A stretch of 64,000 nt of DNA from positions 62,001-126,000 of the forward strand of contig NZ_JAPQNT010000004.1 in the NCBI RefSeq assembly GCF_028867965.1, in the 5' to 3' direction. Below the pieces are notes generated by a model. It was not told the origin of the DNA, did no database searches, and saw nothing but the letters and a program-made list of their open reading frames with translations. The translations under genes and the position numbers were made by a program. Origin of the DNA: Flavobacterium sp. SUN046. Its GTDB lineage: Bacteria; Bacteroidota; Bacteroidia; Flavobacteriales; Flavobacteriaceae. Within the stretch, counting starts at the first letter, position 1; every line of letters starts with the position of its first letter. Shown piece by piece: positions 24,331-35,200 of the stretch.

Positions 24331-25608
24331 ATGGAAATTTTAATAATTCTTTTTTTAATAATCCTTAACGGCGTTTTTTCCATGTCGGAAATCGCATTGA
24401 TTTCGGCACGTAAAAACCGTTTGGAAACCGCTGCCAAAAAAGGAAATGCGAATGCCAAAGTTGCTTTAGATTTAGTAAATTCTCCCAATAAATTACTTTC
24501 AACAGTACAAATCGGAATTACTTTAATCAGTATCTTAACAGGTATTTTTTCAGGCGATAAAATTACAACTGATGTACAAACTTTTATAGCAACTTTTCCA
24601 GCATTGCAAAATTATGCACATAGTATTGCAGTTGGAATTGTGGTAATGATTTTAACCTTTTTCTCTCTAGTTTTAGGCGAATTATTACCCAAAAGAATCG
24701 GATTAAATTATCCTGAAACAATTGCCAAATCAATGGCGGTTCCAATGAAAATTATCTCTCAAGTTACAGCTCCATTCATCTGGTTATTGACAATTTCAAC
24801 TGACGGATTATTGAAATTATTTAATATCAAACCAACTGCCGACGGAAAAGTAACCGAGGACGAAATCAAAGCCATAATTAAAGAAGGAACTGAAGTGGGT
24901 GAAGTACAAGAAATAGAGCAAGATATTGTAGAACGCGTTTTTCATATTGGCGACAGAAAAGTAAATTCTTTAATGACGCACCGTTCCGATATCGTGTATT
25001 TATCTGTAAATGATTCGGTTGCAGAATTAAAAGTTAAAGTTTTAAACGAATTGCATTCTATTTTTCCAGTTTGTAATGATAGTTTAGATGAAATAATAGG
25101 TATAGTTTCGCTCAAAGATTTGTTTTCTAATTTTGATAAAGAGAATTTCAATTTGAAAACGATTGCAAAAGAACCAGTTTATTTAATCGAACAAACATCG
25201 GCATACAAAGCGTTAGAAAAATTCAAGAAATCAAGAGTTCATTATGCTTTTATAGTCGATGAACATGCCGTTTTTCAGGGAATAATAACGTTAGACGATA
25301 TTCTTGAAGCGTTAGTTGGCGATGCTTCTGATTTTGATGATGACGAATACAAATTGACCGCAAACGATGATGGAACTTGGCTAGTTGACGGACAATATTC
25401 GTTACACGATTTCCTAACTTTTTTCGATATGGATGAGTTAACAACCGATTATGAAGTAACCACCGTTAGCGGATTTTTCATCACCGAATTGGGAAATATT
25501 CCAAAGCAAGGCGAAAAATTAATCTGGAACAAACTAGAATTCGAAGCACAAAAAATGGACGGCGCAAAGATTGATAAAGTGCTGATTAAGACATATAAAG
25601 AGAATTAG
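24331..25608 (+). CDS. CNNM/CorC-type hemolysin family membrane protein
   Basis: 425 residues in three parts: an N-terminal DUF21/CNNM membrane domain (about 1-175) starting with NGVFSMSEIALISARKNRLE, a CBS-domain pair (about 200-335) with LMTHRSDIVYLS and HYAFIVDEHAVFQGIITLDDILEALVGD, and a CorC_HlyC domain to the end with LVDGQYSLHDF and VTTVSGFF. The family is involved in magnesium or cobalt efflux and is still listed as hemolysin-like. Inner membrane. Monocistronic by spacing, with a terminator before it and an intergenic element after it. Confidence 0.92.
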   Translation: MEILIILFLIILNGVFSMSEIALISARKNRLETAAKKGNANAKVALDLVNSPNKLLSTVQIGITLISILTGIFSGDKITTDVQTFIATFPALQNYAHSIAVGIVVMILTFFSLVLGELLPKRIGLNYPETIAKSMAVPMKIISQVTAPFIWLLTISTDGLLKLFNIKPTADGKVTEDEIKAIIKEGTEVGEVQEIEQDIVERVFHIGDRKVNSLMTHRSDIVYLSVNDSVAELKVKVLNELHSIFPVCNDSLDEIIGIVSLKDLFSNFDKENFNLKTIAKEPVYLIEQTSAYKALEKFKKSRVHYAFIVDEHAVFQGIITLDDILEALVGDASDFDDDEYKLTANDDGTWLVDGQYSLHDFLTFFDMDELTTDYEVTTVSGFFITELGNIPKQGEKLIWNKLEFEAQKMDGAKIDKVLIKTYKEN

Positions 25609-25702
25609 GAGCGAGTGGTTTGGGCATTTGAGTAAGCCATTTTCCTGCTTTCCGTCATGCGTGGCATTTCCTCCAATCAGGGCTAGTAAGCAAACCAAGA
25701 GA
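25609..25702. repeat. Structured intergenic element, copy A
   Basis: Ends can pair as TGGTTTG (25616-25622) with CAAACCA (25691-25697). Between them lie TTTTCCTGCTTTCC and CATTTCCTCCAATCAGGGCTA. The same blocks in the same order (CCTGC-TTTCC, ATTT-CC, CATCAGGGCTA) occur in copy B near 46.4 kb, where the closing stem has different bases that still pair. No open frame and no tRNA-like fold. Function unknown. Confidence 0.65.
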
Positions 25703-25740
25703 ATAAAAATAATAGTTTTTTAGATATTTTCCTTAAAAAT

Positions 25741-25772
25741 TTAATATCTAAAATCTAAAATCTAAAATTAAA
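25741..25772. repeat. Short AT-rich tandem repeat before obgE
   Basis: Unit ATCTAAAA repeated three times directly before the obgE start codon. A looser version (AATCTTAAATC) stands before adk. These leaders may be slippage products or help keep the start site unstructured. Confidence 0.6.
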
Positions 25773-26807
25773 ATGACAGAAGGAAATTTTGTAGACTACG
25801 TAAAAATTTATGTTACTTCCGGAAAAGGAGGAAAAGGTTCTACGCATTTACATAGAGAAAAATTTATTGAAAAAGGTGGTCCCGATGGTGGTGATGGTGG
25901 TCGTGGTGGACACGTTTATCTTAGAGGAAACAAAAGTCTTTGGACTCTATTTCATTTAAAATTTGTTAAGCACATGCGTGGAGGTCACGGTGGGGATGGC
26001 GGTAGCTCAAGAAGTACGGGTCATGACGGTGAAGATAAATACGTAGAAGTACCATTAGGAACTGTTGTAAAAGATATTGAAACTGGTGAAATTTTGTTTG
26101 AAATTACCGAACATGGCGAAGAACGAATTCTAGCGCAAGGCGGAAAAGGCGGATTAGGAAACTGGCATTTTAGAAGTTCTACCAATCAAACGCCAAGATA
26201 TTCACAACCCGGAATGCCATCAACAGAGATTGATGTTATACTGGAACTTAAAGTTTTAGCTGACGTTGGTTTGGTAGGTTTTCCAAATGCTGGAAAATCA
26301 ACATTACTTTCAGTATTAACTTCTGCAAAACCAAAAATTGCTGATTATCCGTTTACAACTTTAAAACCGAATTTAGGAATTGTTGCGTACCGTGAATTTC
26401 AATCATTTGTAATGGCAGATATTCCCGGAATTATTGAAGGTGCAGCTGAAGGAAAAGGATTAGGACATTATTTCTTACGTCATATTGAGCGAAATGCAGC
26501 ATTGTTGTTTTTGGTTCCTGCTGATGCCGATAATATCAAAAAAGAATACGATATTTTGTTGGATGAATTACGCCGTTACAACCCAGAAATGTTAGATAAA
26601 GACCGACTTTTAGTGATCTCAAAATGTGATATGCTTGATGAAGAACTTAAAGCCGAAATGAAAGCCTATTTAGATAAAGAAAAATTAGGAATTCCATACT
26701 TATTTATATCTTCAGTGGCACAACAAGGTTTGCAAGAATTAAAAGACAAACTCTGGGAAATGCTTAATGTAGAAGATGAGAAGCCTGAGAATAGTCATGG
26801 ATTGTAA
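25773..26807 (+). CDS. obgE: GTPase ObgE/CgtA
   Basis: Ribosome-associated GTPase with roles in 50S assembly and stress response. 344 residues: the glycine-rich Obg fold (about 1-157) with [18 protein letters not shown] and [19 protein letters not shown], then a G domain with G1 [12 protein letters not shown]3 [11 protein letters not shown] and G4 SKCDML. The variable C-terminal domain of other species is almost absent. Read alone, with a strong terminator 20 bases after the stop. Confidence 0.96.
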   Translation: MTEGNFVDYVKIYVTSGKGGKGSTHLHREKFIEKGGPDGGDGGRGGHVYLRGNKSLWTLFHLKFVKHMRGGHGGDGGSSRSTGHDGEDKYVEVPLGTVVKDIETGEILFEITEHGEERILAQGGKGGLGNWHFRSSTNQTPRYSQPGMPSTEIDVILELKVLADVGLVGFPNAGKSTLLSVLTSAKPKIADYPFTTLKPNLGIVAYREFQSFVMADIPGIIEGAAEGKGLGHYFLRHIERNAALLFLVPADADNIKKEYDILLDELRRYNPEMLDKDRLLVISKCDMLDEELKAEMKAYLDKEKLGIPYLFISSVAQQGLQELKDKLWEMLNVEDEKPENSHGL

Positions 26808-26826
26808 CCTATAATATTTTAAATTT

Positions 26827-26853
26827 AGCCTCGAATTGTTCGAGGCTTTTTTT
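26827..26853 (+). terminator. Intrinsic terminator of obgE
   Basis: 9-bp stem AGCCTCGAA / TTCGAGGCT, 3-base loop, then a run of seven T. Confidence 0.92.
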
Positions 26854-27007
26854 ATTTTAAAATAAATCATTGAGACAATTAATTGTCAAATCCTCAAAAA
26901 TCACTAAATTAGCACCTCAATTTTTAGCAAATAGTCTGTTAACGTTGTAACAAGTTTTATTTTTAACCGACTAGTAGCGCACAACAAATTAACCTTAATT
27001 TTATATA

Positions 27008-29158
27008 ATGAAAAAAATTATTTTATCCTTAATCGTTACCATTATGCTTTTGCCAATGAGCACAAAAGCTGACGAAGGAATGTGGTTTTTAATGTTCATC
27101 GAACGATTAAATCACAGAGACATGGAAAAATTGGGCTTGCAATTGACAGCCGAAGAAATTTACAGCATCAATCACCACAGTTTAAAAGATGCTATAGTTC
27201 AGTTTAATGGTGGTTGCACTGCCGAAATGATTTCTAAAGATGGTTTGGTTTTAACCAATCATCACTGTGGTTATGACGGAATTGCAGAACTTTCAACACC
27301 TGAACACAATTTGCTAAAAGACGGTTTTTGGGCAGCCAATCATGCTGATGAAAAAAAACCTTCAAGTTTATATGTACGTTTCTTTGTGCGTATGGACGAT
27401 TGTTCGAAACGAATTTTAGCAATTGTAAATCCTTCAATGAGTGAAGCGGATAGAGAAAAAGCAATCAATGCTGAAATCGCAAAAATCGAAAAAGAAAATA
27501 ACGAAGGCGGAAAATATACTGTTTCGGTTCGTCCATTTTTTCAAGGAAATGAATACTATTATTTTGTTTACCAAGATTATAAAGACGTTCGTTTAGTTGG
27601 AGTTCCACCAGAAAGTTTAGGGAAATTTGGTGGCGATACTGACAACTGGGAATGGCCAAGACAAACTGCCGACTTCTCAATGTTTAGAGTGTATGCCGAT
27701 AAAGACGGAAATCCAGCAGATTATTCTACTAGCAACGTTCCATTGCAACCAAAACATTATTTGCCAGTAAATCTTGGTGGCGTTAAAGAAGGCGATTTTG
27801 CCATGATTCTTGGTTATCCAGGTCGAACAAACCGTTGGATGCCAGCCGGTGGAATTGAGCAAAACGTAAAATTTGCATATCCTGCATGGGTTGAAGGAGC
27901 CAAAACAGGAATGGATAATATGAAGAAATACATGGAAATGAGTGATGCACTTCGTTTGGTTTATGCTTCTAAATATGCTTCAACAGCCAATTACTGGAAA
28001 AATCGTCAAGGAATGATTGATGCACTTTCTAAATTTGGAACAGCACAATCTAAAGCAGTTCAGGAAACCAAATTTGATAAATGGGCAAACAAACCAGCAA
28101 ACAAAGCTAAGTATGGTAACGTAGTTTCAACGATCAATAAATATTATTCGTTGACTAATGAAAAATCGCGTCACGATAATTATTTACAACAATTGTTTAG
28201 AACTTCATCGTTTGGAACTATTGGAAGAACTTTAGGAAAACAATTAGATACTTACGTTAAAGCAGATGCCAACAAGCGTAAAGATTTAGCTCCTAAAATT
28301 ACAGAAATGGCAGAAGAATTGTATAAAGATTTATACGTTCCAGCTGAAAAAGATATTTTAGCGGCTCAATTGAAATTGTATTCTACTAAATCAACTGGTT
28401 ATGCTATTGCTCCAATGGTTAAGAAAATCGGTGATGAAAACAATAACGATTTTGTAAAATATGTAAATGCAGCTGTTGATTTGAGTATTTTTTCATCTTT
28501 GGATAAAGTGAAAGCATTTTTACAAGTTCCAAGTCAAGGAATGTTGGATAATGATCCTTTATATGCTTTATCAAATGATATGTTGACTCATTTTGCATCA
28601 AAATCAGATGAAATTGCTAAGGCTCAAAATGATTATGCTGCATCATTTCGTTTGTTAGTTGAAGGTTTAAGAGAATCTAAAATCGGAACAATTAAATATC
28701 CAGATGCCAATTCTACTTTACGTTTAACATACGGAAAAGTTCGTGCTTTGCCAGCTGACAAACGTAATCCAGTTGCTATAAACAATTATACCGATTTAGA
28801 CAGTCAAGTAAAAAAATACAAAAAAGGCGACGAAGAATTTGATTTGCCAGTGAAAGTACTTGAAATGAATAAAAGTAAAAATTACGGTCGTTATGCAGAT
28901 AAAGATGGTTCACTTCACGTAAATTTCCTAACAGATAATGACATTACAGGTGGAAATTCAGGTTCGCCAGTTCTTAACGGAAAAGGTGAATTAATCGGAA
29001 TCGCTTTCGATGGAAACATTGAAGCAATGGCTGGTGACGTAATTTTTGATAAAAAACTTCAACGAACAATTAACGTTGATATTCGTTACGTACTTTGGGT
29101 AATCGAGAATTTCTCAAACGCTAAACACATTGTTGATGAAATGACTTTGGTAAAATAA
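27008..29158 (+). CDS. S46 family dipeptidyl-peptidase, DPP7-type
   Basis: Periplasmic serine exopeptidase that removes dipeptides from peptide N-termini. 716 residues with a signal peptide (1-21, cut near STKA-DEG). The chymotrypsin-like half contains LVLTNHHCGYDGIAELS with the catalytic His, GGDTDNWEWPRQTADFSMFR with the Asp, and GGNSGSPV with Ser651. The S1-specificity residue, 18 positions after the Ser, is Gly669 in AFDGNIEA; DPP7 enzymes have Gly and DPP11 have Arg here, so I expect preference for hydrophobic P1 side chains. Single gene, flanked by terminators; no -33/-7 pair was clear. Confidence 0.93.
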   Translation: MKKIILSLIVTIMLLPMSTKADEGMWFLMFIERLNHRDMEKLGLQLTAEEIYSINHHSLKDAIVQFNGGCTAEMISKDGLVLTNHHCGYDGIAELSTPEHNLLKDGFWAANHADEKKPSSLYVRFFVRMDDCSKRILAIVNPSMSEADREKAINAEIAKIEKENNEGGKYTVSVRPFFQGNEYYYFVYQDYKDVRLVGVPPESLGKFGGDTDNWEWPRQTADFSMFRVYADKDGNPADYSTSNVPLQPKHYLPVNLGGVKEGDFAMILGYPGRTNRWMPAGGIEQNVKFAYPAWVEGAKTGMDNMKKYMEMSDALRLVYASKYASTANYWKNRQGMIDALSKFGTAQSKAVQETKFDKWANKPANKAKYGNVVSTINKYYSLTNEKSRHDNYLQQLFRTSSFGTIGRTLGKQLDTYVKADANKRKDLAPKITEMAEELYKDLYVPAEKDILAAQLKLYSTKSTGYAIAPMVKKIGDENNNDFVKYVNAAVDLSIFSSLDKVKAFLQVPSQGMLDNDPLYALSNDMLTHFASKSDEIAKAQNDYAASFRLLVEGLRESKIGTIKYPDANSTLRLTYGKVRALPADKRNPVAINNYTDLDSQVKKYKKGDEEFDLPVKVLEMNKSKNYGRYADKDGSLHVNFLTDNDITGGNSGSPVLNGKGELIGIAFDGNIEAMAGDVIFDKKLQRTINVDIRYVLWVIENFSNAKHIVDEMTLVK

Positions 29159-29177
29159 TCCAAAATTATTTTAAATA

Positions 29178-29216
29178 AAAAAATCCGACTTGAGTAAAAT
29201 TAAGTCGGATTTTTTT
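29178..29216. terminator. Bidirectional terminator between convergent genes
   Basis: Stem AAATCCGACTT / AAGTCGGATTT with a 10-base loop, flanked by A and T runs so that it works on both strands. The minus-strand macroglobulin gene stops right beside it. Confidence 0.9.
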
Positions 29217-29217
29217 G

Positions 29218-32200
29218 TTATTCTTTAGTAGTTACTCTTATTCCTTTCGTATGACTTGTAAATTCTGGCGCATACATACTTTCAATGGTAGTAATTCCAT
29301 TTGAGAAATTCCCACTATTATTTACTATAATTTCATATTCAATTACATAAGTTCCTTTATTTATTTCATCAAAAAAGAAATGAGTTGCAGCATCTTTTGT
29401 ACTTACATAATAACTTAAATCTGCTTTCCATTCATATTGTGAAATAACATTTATAGGTTCAAAGCAAGAAGCTCTCATGTCTTTTAAATGAATGTACTCT
29501 AAATCTTCTTTAGCAGTAATTATAAGCCTAACTGTTACTAAATCACCAATTTTTAATGTATTTGTTGCAGTTATTTTTTGTAATTCATCACCTTTATTTG
29601 TTTTTTTCTTCAAATACAATTCTTTAGAAGCAGTTAGCATATTATTATTATTATTATTAGTTTTAATTTTATCTAAATCTTCAAAATATTGCCAATAAAG
29701 GCCTCCAAATCCTGGAACTTTAGATTTATTTTCAATTAAAGTCGTTGCCATTTCGGGTTTGATTTCTGTTGATTTCCAATTCAATTTAATATATCCAGTT
29801 TCAGCTTCTTTTTGATTTTCAGAAAGTTTTTTGGCAACAATTTTATCATCTCCAATTTTTATGATAGTATTGTCTTTAACTGAAAGCCAATTAGAGCCGT
29901 TTAATAAAAGTGCATAAATAGCTTCGGTAGTTGATTTTGTAGTTGGCCAGTTTTTGGTTTGCTTATTTTTTAAAAGCCAAACTTTCATTGCATCAATTGA
30001 TTTAGTATCTTTAGTTATTTCAGAAAAAGCCTCAATAACTAATGCTTGAGTTTCAATTGGAGCTTCATACCAATTCCAACCAGGTTTATTTTCTATCCAA
30101 TACATTCCCCAATCTTCATTACTTGCCGAAGTGTCTTTCAAACTTTCAATTATTTTTTCGGCCCTTTCTGATTCTCCAAATCTGTTTAACACTAAGGCAG
30201 CCAAAGCTTTATTATAAATAGAATAATCCAACCATTTTTCGTCAATATTTTCTAATTGAAGTGTAATTATTTTATTCAAATTATTAGATATCGGATACAT
30301 TTTCAGGTAAAAACTTCTCATATACAAATAGTATAAATCTGAATAATTAACTGCATTTTTAGAGTTATTTCGTTCAATAAATTTGGTATCTAAATAAGTT
30401 ATTGCTTTTTTAGTAATTTCAGAAAAGCCATCAGAAGTAATTTTGTTAATCTGTAACTTTTGTAAATGTCCTAAACCTGAAATAATGTGCGTTGTTATAT
30501 ATTCGCTTTCGTTTCCACCGTCAAACCATGCGAATCCACCAGAAGGTTTTTGTTTTGTTTTTAATTTTTCAAAAGTATTTTCTGTCGAAATTTTCATATT
30601 TTCGAGATTAAAGAGTAAAGCTAAATTATTTTTCTTCTCTTCTTCACTTTGAGCTTCTTTTAACCAAGGCGTTTCTGCTAAAATTAATGATTTTAATTCT
30701 TCATTTTGATTCAATTTAGATAATGTTTTCCCGGTTTTTTTCCAATTTTCAAATACTGCAGCAATTTTAGGATTTGTATTAATAATCTCTGACGCAAGAA
30801 CATTTGCATAATATCTTGCAAAGGTTTGTTCAGCACATTCGTGTTCATATTCCATCAAATAAGGCAAAGATTGAATCGCTAACCATGTTGGATTAGAGGT
30901 GTATTCTAAAGTGAACAAATGATTTTTTAAAGTTGTTGAAGTATTATTTTTAAGATTATCAAATGTGTACGCTTTTTTAGAATTTTCTCGAACCCAAATA
31001 GGAATACTTTCAGTTACCAAAATGTTATTGGTCAATACTGGCAAAATACTTTCTTCGCCGTCAGAATAATTGTCAGCTTTTGCAACAACCTTATATTGAA
31101 TTCCTTGAACACCTTCAGGAACAGTAATTTTCCAAGTAACGATTGTATTTCCTGTTGGTGCGATATTGAAATTTCTAACTGCGTTTACATTCATCATTTT
31201 ATTATCAATAGTTTCCATTGTTGTAGCATCGGATAACTGCAAAAGTGCAATTCCATTTTTTACATTAGGTGTTAAATTGGATATTTTGGCAGAAATAACA
31301 ATTGTATCTTTTTCTCTAAAAAATCTCGGCATATTCGGAAATATCATTAATTCTTTTTGAGTTATAACCAGTTTTTCAAGATAGCCAACATTGGCATTTT
31401 TATTGTGTGCAAACAATCTCAATTTCCATTGTGTTAGTTCTTCTGGCGAAGTAAAATTAAAACTTATTTTACCGTTCTTATCTGTTTTTAATTGCGGAAA
31501 AAAGAATGCAGTTTCGTTTCTATTGGTACGAGTTTTTACCTGAGTTAGTTCTTGAACTCCTTTTTTGGTAGTTATAATTATAACTCCATTAGCACCTTGA
31601 GCGCCGTATAATGCTGCTCCTTGCGCTCCTTTTACAACATTAATATCTGCGATTGCCTCTGCAGACATTTGGGCTAAAATAGTTGCGTTTGAAATTTCTC
31701 CATCTATCACAACTAGTGCTTCGTTATTACCAGTAACGGAACGATTTCCTCTCAAAACAATTTTATTAGTAGCAAATGAATACTTATCATATTGTGTCGT
31801 AATTTGCAATCCAGAAACTTTTCCGGCTAATGCTTGTATTGCATTCGGATTTGTTTCTTGAGTGAGTTCTAAAAATGTAACGATTCTTTGAGCTGAAACA
31901 ACTGCGTCTTTAGTTCTTTTAATTCCCATAGCAGTTACGACAACCTCGTTAAGAGTGTTTTCAGACTCTTTTAGGCTAACATCATACTGTTTAGATTTTC
32001 CTATTAAAATAGACGCATTATTAAATCCTAAATATGAAAAAACAAGAGTTTCACCTTTACCAGCTTCAATTTCATAATAGCCATCTAAATTGGTTGATGT
32101 ACCTCTAATTTTTCCTTTTACTATAACATTAGCACCTGGTAACGGTAGTTTTCCATCGGTCAAAATTCCAGAAATCAGTTTTGTATTTGCTGGTTTTCTT

Positions 32201-35200
32201 GCTTTCTTTGTAACTTGTTTTCTGTATTCGTTGGTTATGAATGCATTATTAGGATTTACAAAATCGAAACCAAACCAAATTAAATTTGTTGTTTCATTTT
32301 GGTAATCAATAATTCCAGTTTTGTAATCAAAACTATTATAGTATAAAGTGACAATTTCTGATCCAAGAACTGATTTACCACTGAAATAATCATTATTATA
32401 TCGTCTTGAAATCAAAGGATTCCAATAACTTTTTTTAAATTGTTCTAAAGAAACATCATACATTGAGGCTAAAACTTCAACTTGCGTTTTATCATTATTT
32501 TCTTTAATCTTAAAGGACCAATTTTCAAGTTTTCCTGGTTCTAGTTTATCTCTAAAAGTTTCAATTTCGATTTCCATTTTTGGCCATTCTTCAGGAATTA
32601 AAATATTTTTTTCGGCAATAAAATGGTGATTTTCATACATTGTTTCAATTCCAATTTTGAAGAAATCTTTAAAGTTTTTTTCAATTGGAATTTTAATTTG
32701 AGTACTATAATTTGAAGTAGTTTGATTATTTTCAAAAACTATTTTTCCATCATAAATGACTGAATAATTCAAATAAAGTTCTGGAACAGCACAATTTATT
32801 TGAACTAGAACAAATCCATCTTTTTTAGGATTTTCATTCAATTGACGCATTGTTATAAACTCATTTCCAACAGCAATTTTATCAGCAACTTGATAAAGAT
32901 CAAATAACGACGTTGTTTCAACTGGAATATTCGACCTATCTGTAGCCGAAAAAATTAATTTATAATGGCCTGATTTAAAATTTGAAATAAAGTCTAAAGC
33001 TAATGATTTGTCTTTTTCAGTTGCAACTTTTTTACTGTAAACTAAAGTTCCTTTCAAACTTGAATACATTTCATTTTCATTGAATTCAAACGGAAACAAT
33101 TTTTCGAAATCATCATTAGAAATTCCATTGATTTCAGGTTTTACAAATGTTCTAGGTTTAAATTTTCCTTCAAAATTTTTAAGAAAATATATTTTTACTT
33201 CGCCATTAACAGCGCTAAATTGATTGTTAAGGTTAGTACTGTTTAGTTCAATAGTGTTTTTTTCATTTGAATTTATTTTTGAATTTATTTTTGCTTTTAA
33301 AAGCAGCGATTGATATCCTACGTTTACGAATGTTTCGCCAGTATGAGTTTCGCCATTTATATCTGTAATTTTTACATTTACATAATACGAAAAAACAGGT
33401 TTTTCAACTTGATCAATATCTTCGTATGGAATTGCTTTAAAATCAATTATAAAGTTACCTAAAGCATCAGTTTTTGTTTCAGAAGTGGCTAAAATCTCAT
33501 CGTTGTTATTACCTCTATATTTATTCCAATTATAATTTTTTCTAACTACTTGATAAGAAACTTTAGAATTTGAAATTGAGCTTCCTGTAAATGCTTTTGC
33601 AGTTCCTTTTACTTGAATATCTTGATTTAATGAATATGTATCTTTGATTGGATTGAATATGATTTCAAATTTTGGGCGTTTGTATTCTTCAACACTGAAT
33701 CTAATTTCAGAATGTTCAAAATAAGTAGTATCCCAAAACGGATGTTCCTCCTTTATTTTGTCATAAAGTGGATCTAATTCTAAATCATCTGGTTCATCTG
33801 CTTCAATAGTAAATTCTCCGGTTATTCCATTTTTAGGTAAATTAAATTCTCCTGCAAAGGAACCAAATTCGTTAGTAGTAACTTCAAATGTTTTAATTTC
33901 ATTATAGTTAGCATCATCAATTGTTATTTTAACCAATAAATTAGCAACAATACTATTTTCGCTATTATTTTCTTTTGTTACAATTCCTTTATAGTAAACG
34001 GTTTGACCAGGTCGATAAATAGCTCTATCTAAAAAAAAAGAAACTTTAGATTTTGATTCTTTATCATCATTGTTGTAATATTGATTATTTATGTAACTAT
34101 CTTTTAAAGAAAGAGTATCATTTTTAGAGGTGATTAATAAATCACGATAGTTATAATTTTTTTTAGTTTTATTTGAATTTTCATCAAATGAAACTATTCC
34201 GTTTTTATCTGAAACTAAATCAAAATCAACAGATTTCACTCGACAATCTACAACTGGTTTTCCTGTTTTTCTATTCAGTATTTTATAAGTGGTTATAGTC
34301 GAATTGTTTGATGTTAAAACAATGTTGTTGGAAACAGTAATTATTTGATAATTATTTGTTTTATCATTAATTCCCTCCAAAGAAATTACATAAATTCCTA
34401 GTTCTAGTTTAGGTAAGAGCAATTCTGTTGTATAATTTAAATAATCTTTTTTGTTTAGAAGTTTGTAATTTTTTGTAATAATTGGTTTTAATTTAGAAAT
34501 AAAGTCTTTTAATGTATCTGCTTGTAAACCTATTAAATTAGAATTAATTTTGTAAAAAGAAAGTCTTACGGAATCTAAATTTCTATAGTTAAGTTGTGTT
34601 CTTGTATTTTCATTCTCATAGCAATAGCCTAATAAATTTAGATTTGCTTCTTTCGAAGTAATTTGATATTTTAATAAATTAGCCTTTTTAAAGGTGTTTG
34701 ATTTGTTTTTGAAGTTTAAAATGCTATCCAATTTTGATACCGCTATACTTTTGTAGTCAGGATTAGTTTCTTTATTGGCTAAAGAATTGAAATAAACTGC
34801 TTTTTCATACAGAATTCGTTGAGTCAACATTTCACTCTTACTTCTTTTTTCAAGAGCATTAAGATGTTTTATTAATTCATCATTTTTTAAAATATGTTTG
34901 TGACAAAATAGTATTCTTTCTAATTCTGTGGTTGATGAAGATTCTAAGTAATTTACTTTTTTATATAATTCTATAACCTTTTTAATTTCGGGATCTTTTA
35001 AAGAATCTAATTTTATAGTTTTAAAATCGGTGTTTGTTGCAAAAAGTAAATCTAAATTTGTTTTAGAATTAAAAACTACTGATTTCCAATCATAAATAAC
35101 TGATGAGTAATAGTTTATGTTTTCTTGAAGGATATAATCATAAACCGATGAAACATTATTTTCATCAGTTTTGAACAAATCAAATATTGCTTCATAATCA

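Noticed and set aside
31560..32190. Frameshifted or chimeric SusC gene inside the macroglobulin gene
   Set aside because: The reading frame is open through both junctions and macroglobulin domains continue on both sides, so it is an in-frame domain insertion rather than a broken gene.
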